Program-made: the position numbers and the translations under genes
Shown: positions 1 to 10,482 of the stretch, piece after piece
Layout of the letters: each line of letters opens with the position of its first letter
Numbering within the stretch: position 1 is the stretch's first letter
The notes under the pieces: model-generated
What the model was told of the DNA's origin: nothing
Databases searched by the model: none
The model's input: the letters and a program-made list of their open reading frames with translations, nothing else
NCBI GenBank assembly: GCA_026770585.1
Contig: MU646549.1
Coordinates: 50,870-61,351 of the forward strand
Direction of reading: 5' to 3'
Source of the DNA: Baffinella frigidus
Taxonomy: Eukaryota > Cryptophyceae > Cryptomonadales > Baffinellaceae
DNA length: 10,482 bases

Positions 1-232
1 GTTTGGGGTTTGGGATTTGGGGTTTGGGGTTTGGGGTTTGGGGTTTGGGGTTTGGGGTTGGGGGTTGGGGGTTTAGGGTTTGGAGTTTGGGGTGTGGGGT
101 TCGGGGTTTGGAGTTCAGGGTTTGGGGATTACAGCGGGTTTAGGGTTCAGGGTTTAGGGTTCAGGATTCAGGGGTTGGGGTTGGGGTTGGGTTTGGGGTT
201 TTAGGGTTTAGGGTTTGGAATTTGGGGATTAC
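1..232. repeat. TTTGGGG/TTTAGGG heptamer array in the intron after exon T
   Basis: Bases 1-72 are mainly TTTGGGG, then mixed TTTAGGG and TTCAGGG. At 126-137 lies a 12-bp remnant of the exon T donor region. Confidence 0.9.
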
Positions 233-10364
<10,132 letters not shown>

Positions 10365-10482
10365 CTGGTGTGGGGTTTGGGGTTTGGGGTTTGGGGTTTG
10401 GGGTTTGGGGTTTGGGATTTGGGGTTTGGGGTTTGGGGTTGGGGATTTGGGGTTTGGGGTTTGGGGTTTGGGGTTTGGGGTT
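10365..10482. repeat. TTTGGGG heptamer array, runs off the right edge
   Basis: About 15 nearly pure TTTGGGG units directly upstream of the exon A acceptor (transcript side CCCCAAA...CCCCACACCAG). Confidence 0.92.

Noticed and set aside
10-204. Plus-strand open frame with GFGVWGLG repeats
   Set aside because: It is only the translation of TTTGGGG heptamers; the same peptide pattern appears wherever the array is open, including on the minus strand at 4999-5473.

Overview
This window is a piece of a eukaryotic nuclear genome, most likely from a photosynthetic protist (green alga, or another alga with the plant-type telomere heptamer TTTAGGG). The grounds are spliceosomal introns, GC-rich exons, Arabidopsis-type heptamers filling the introns, and the encoded enzyme. 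The lineage cannot be fixed from the sequence alone.

All recognisable coding sequence belongs to one gene on the minus strand: pyruvate:ferredoxin oxidoreductase (PFOR; the pyruvate:NADP+ oxidoreductase fusion form is not excluded). I rebuilt 20 short exons (34-139 bp) from conserved PFOR blocks, CAG acceptors and matching codon phase. From 10364 down to 233 they give 1697 coding nt, 565 codons plus 2 nt, in one continuous frame. They cover, in order, the end of the linker after domain III, an unusual long linker, the conserved LPVS block, two [4Fe-4S] ferredoxin motifs, the thiamine-pyrophosphate/proximal-cluster domain and the start of the C-terminal region. The N-terminal half (domains I-III) should lie beyond the right edge, and the last tens of residues beyond the left edge. 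The product oxidises pyruvate with CoA to acetyl-CoA and CO2 and passes electrons to ferredoxin; in algae this supports fermentation and H2 production.

Layout: 1-232 intron; 233-544 last two exons; 1087-1599 and 2175-2680 the TPP-binding end; 2884-3736 middle of the TPP domain; 4063-4864 proximal-cluster exons; 5423-6455 ferredoxin-domain exons; 7028-7127 LPVS exon with three extra copies; 7996-8090 and 9491-9629 linker exons, separated by six further copies of the 9491-9629 exon; 10311-10364 the first exon seen, with two decayed copies.

Two things stand out. First, the introns are mostly degenerate TTTAGGG/TTTGGGG heptamers, often homogenised locally into other heptamers (TTTCCGG, TTTAGTG, TTAAGTG, TTTAGGC, TGTAGGG). 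Second, at least 14 of the 20 exons have one or more extra copies or fragments in the adjoining introns. These range from near identity (5122-5208) to wrecks with in-frame stops and lost Fe-S cysteines (5938-5989). This looks like a locus that repeatedly makes tandem segmental duplications inside introns and lets one copy decay, a possible source of new introns or alternative exons. Splice donors are unusually weak, two are GC, and acceptors are often continuous with a CCCTAAA repeat unit.
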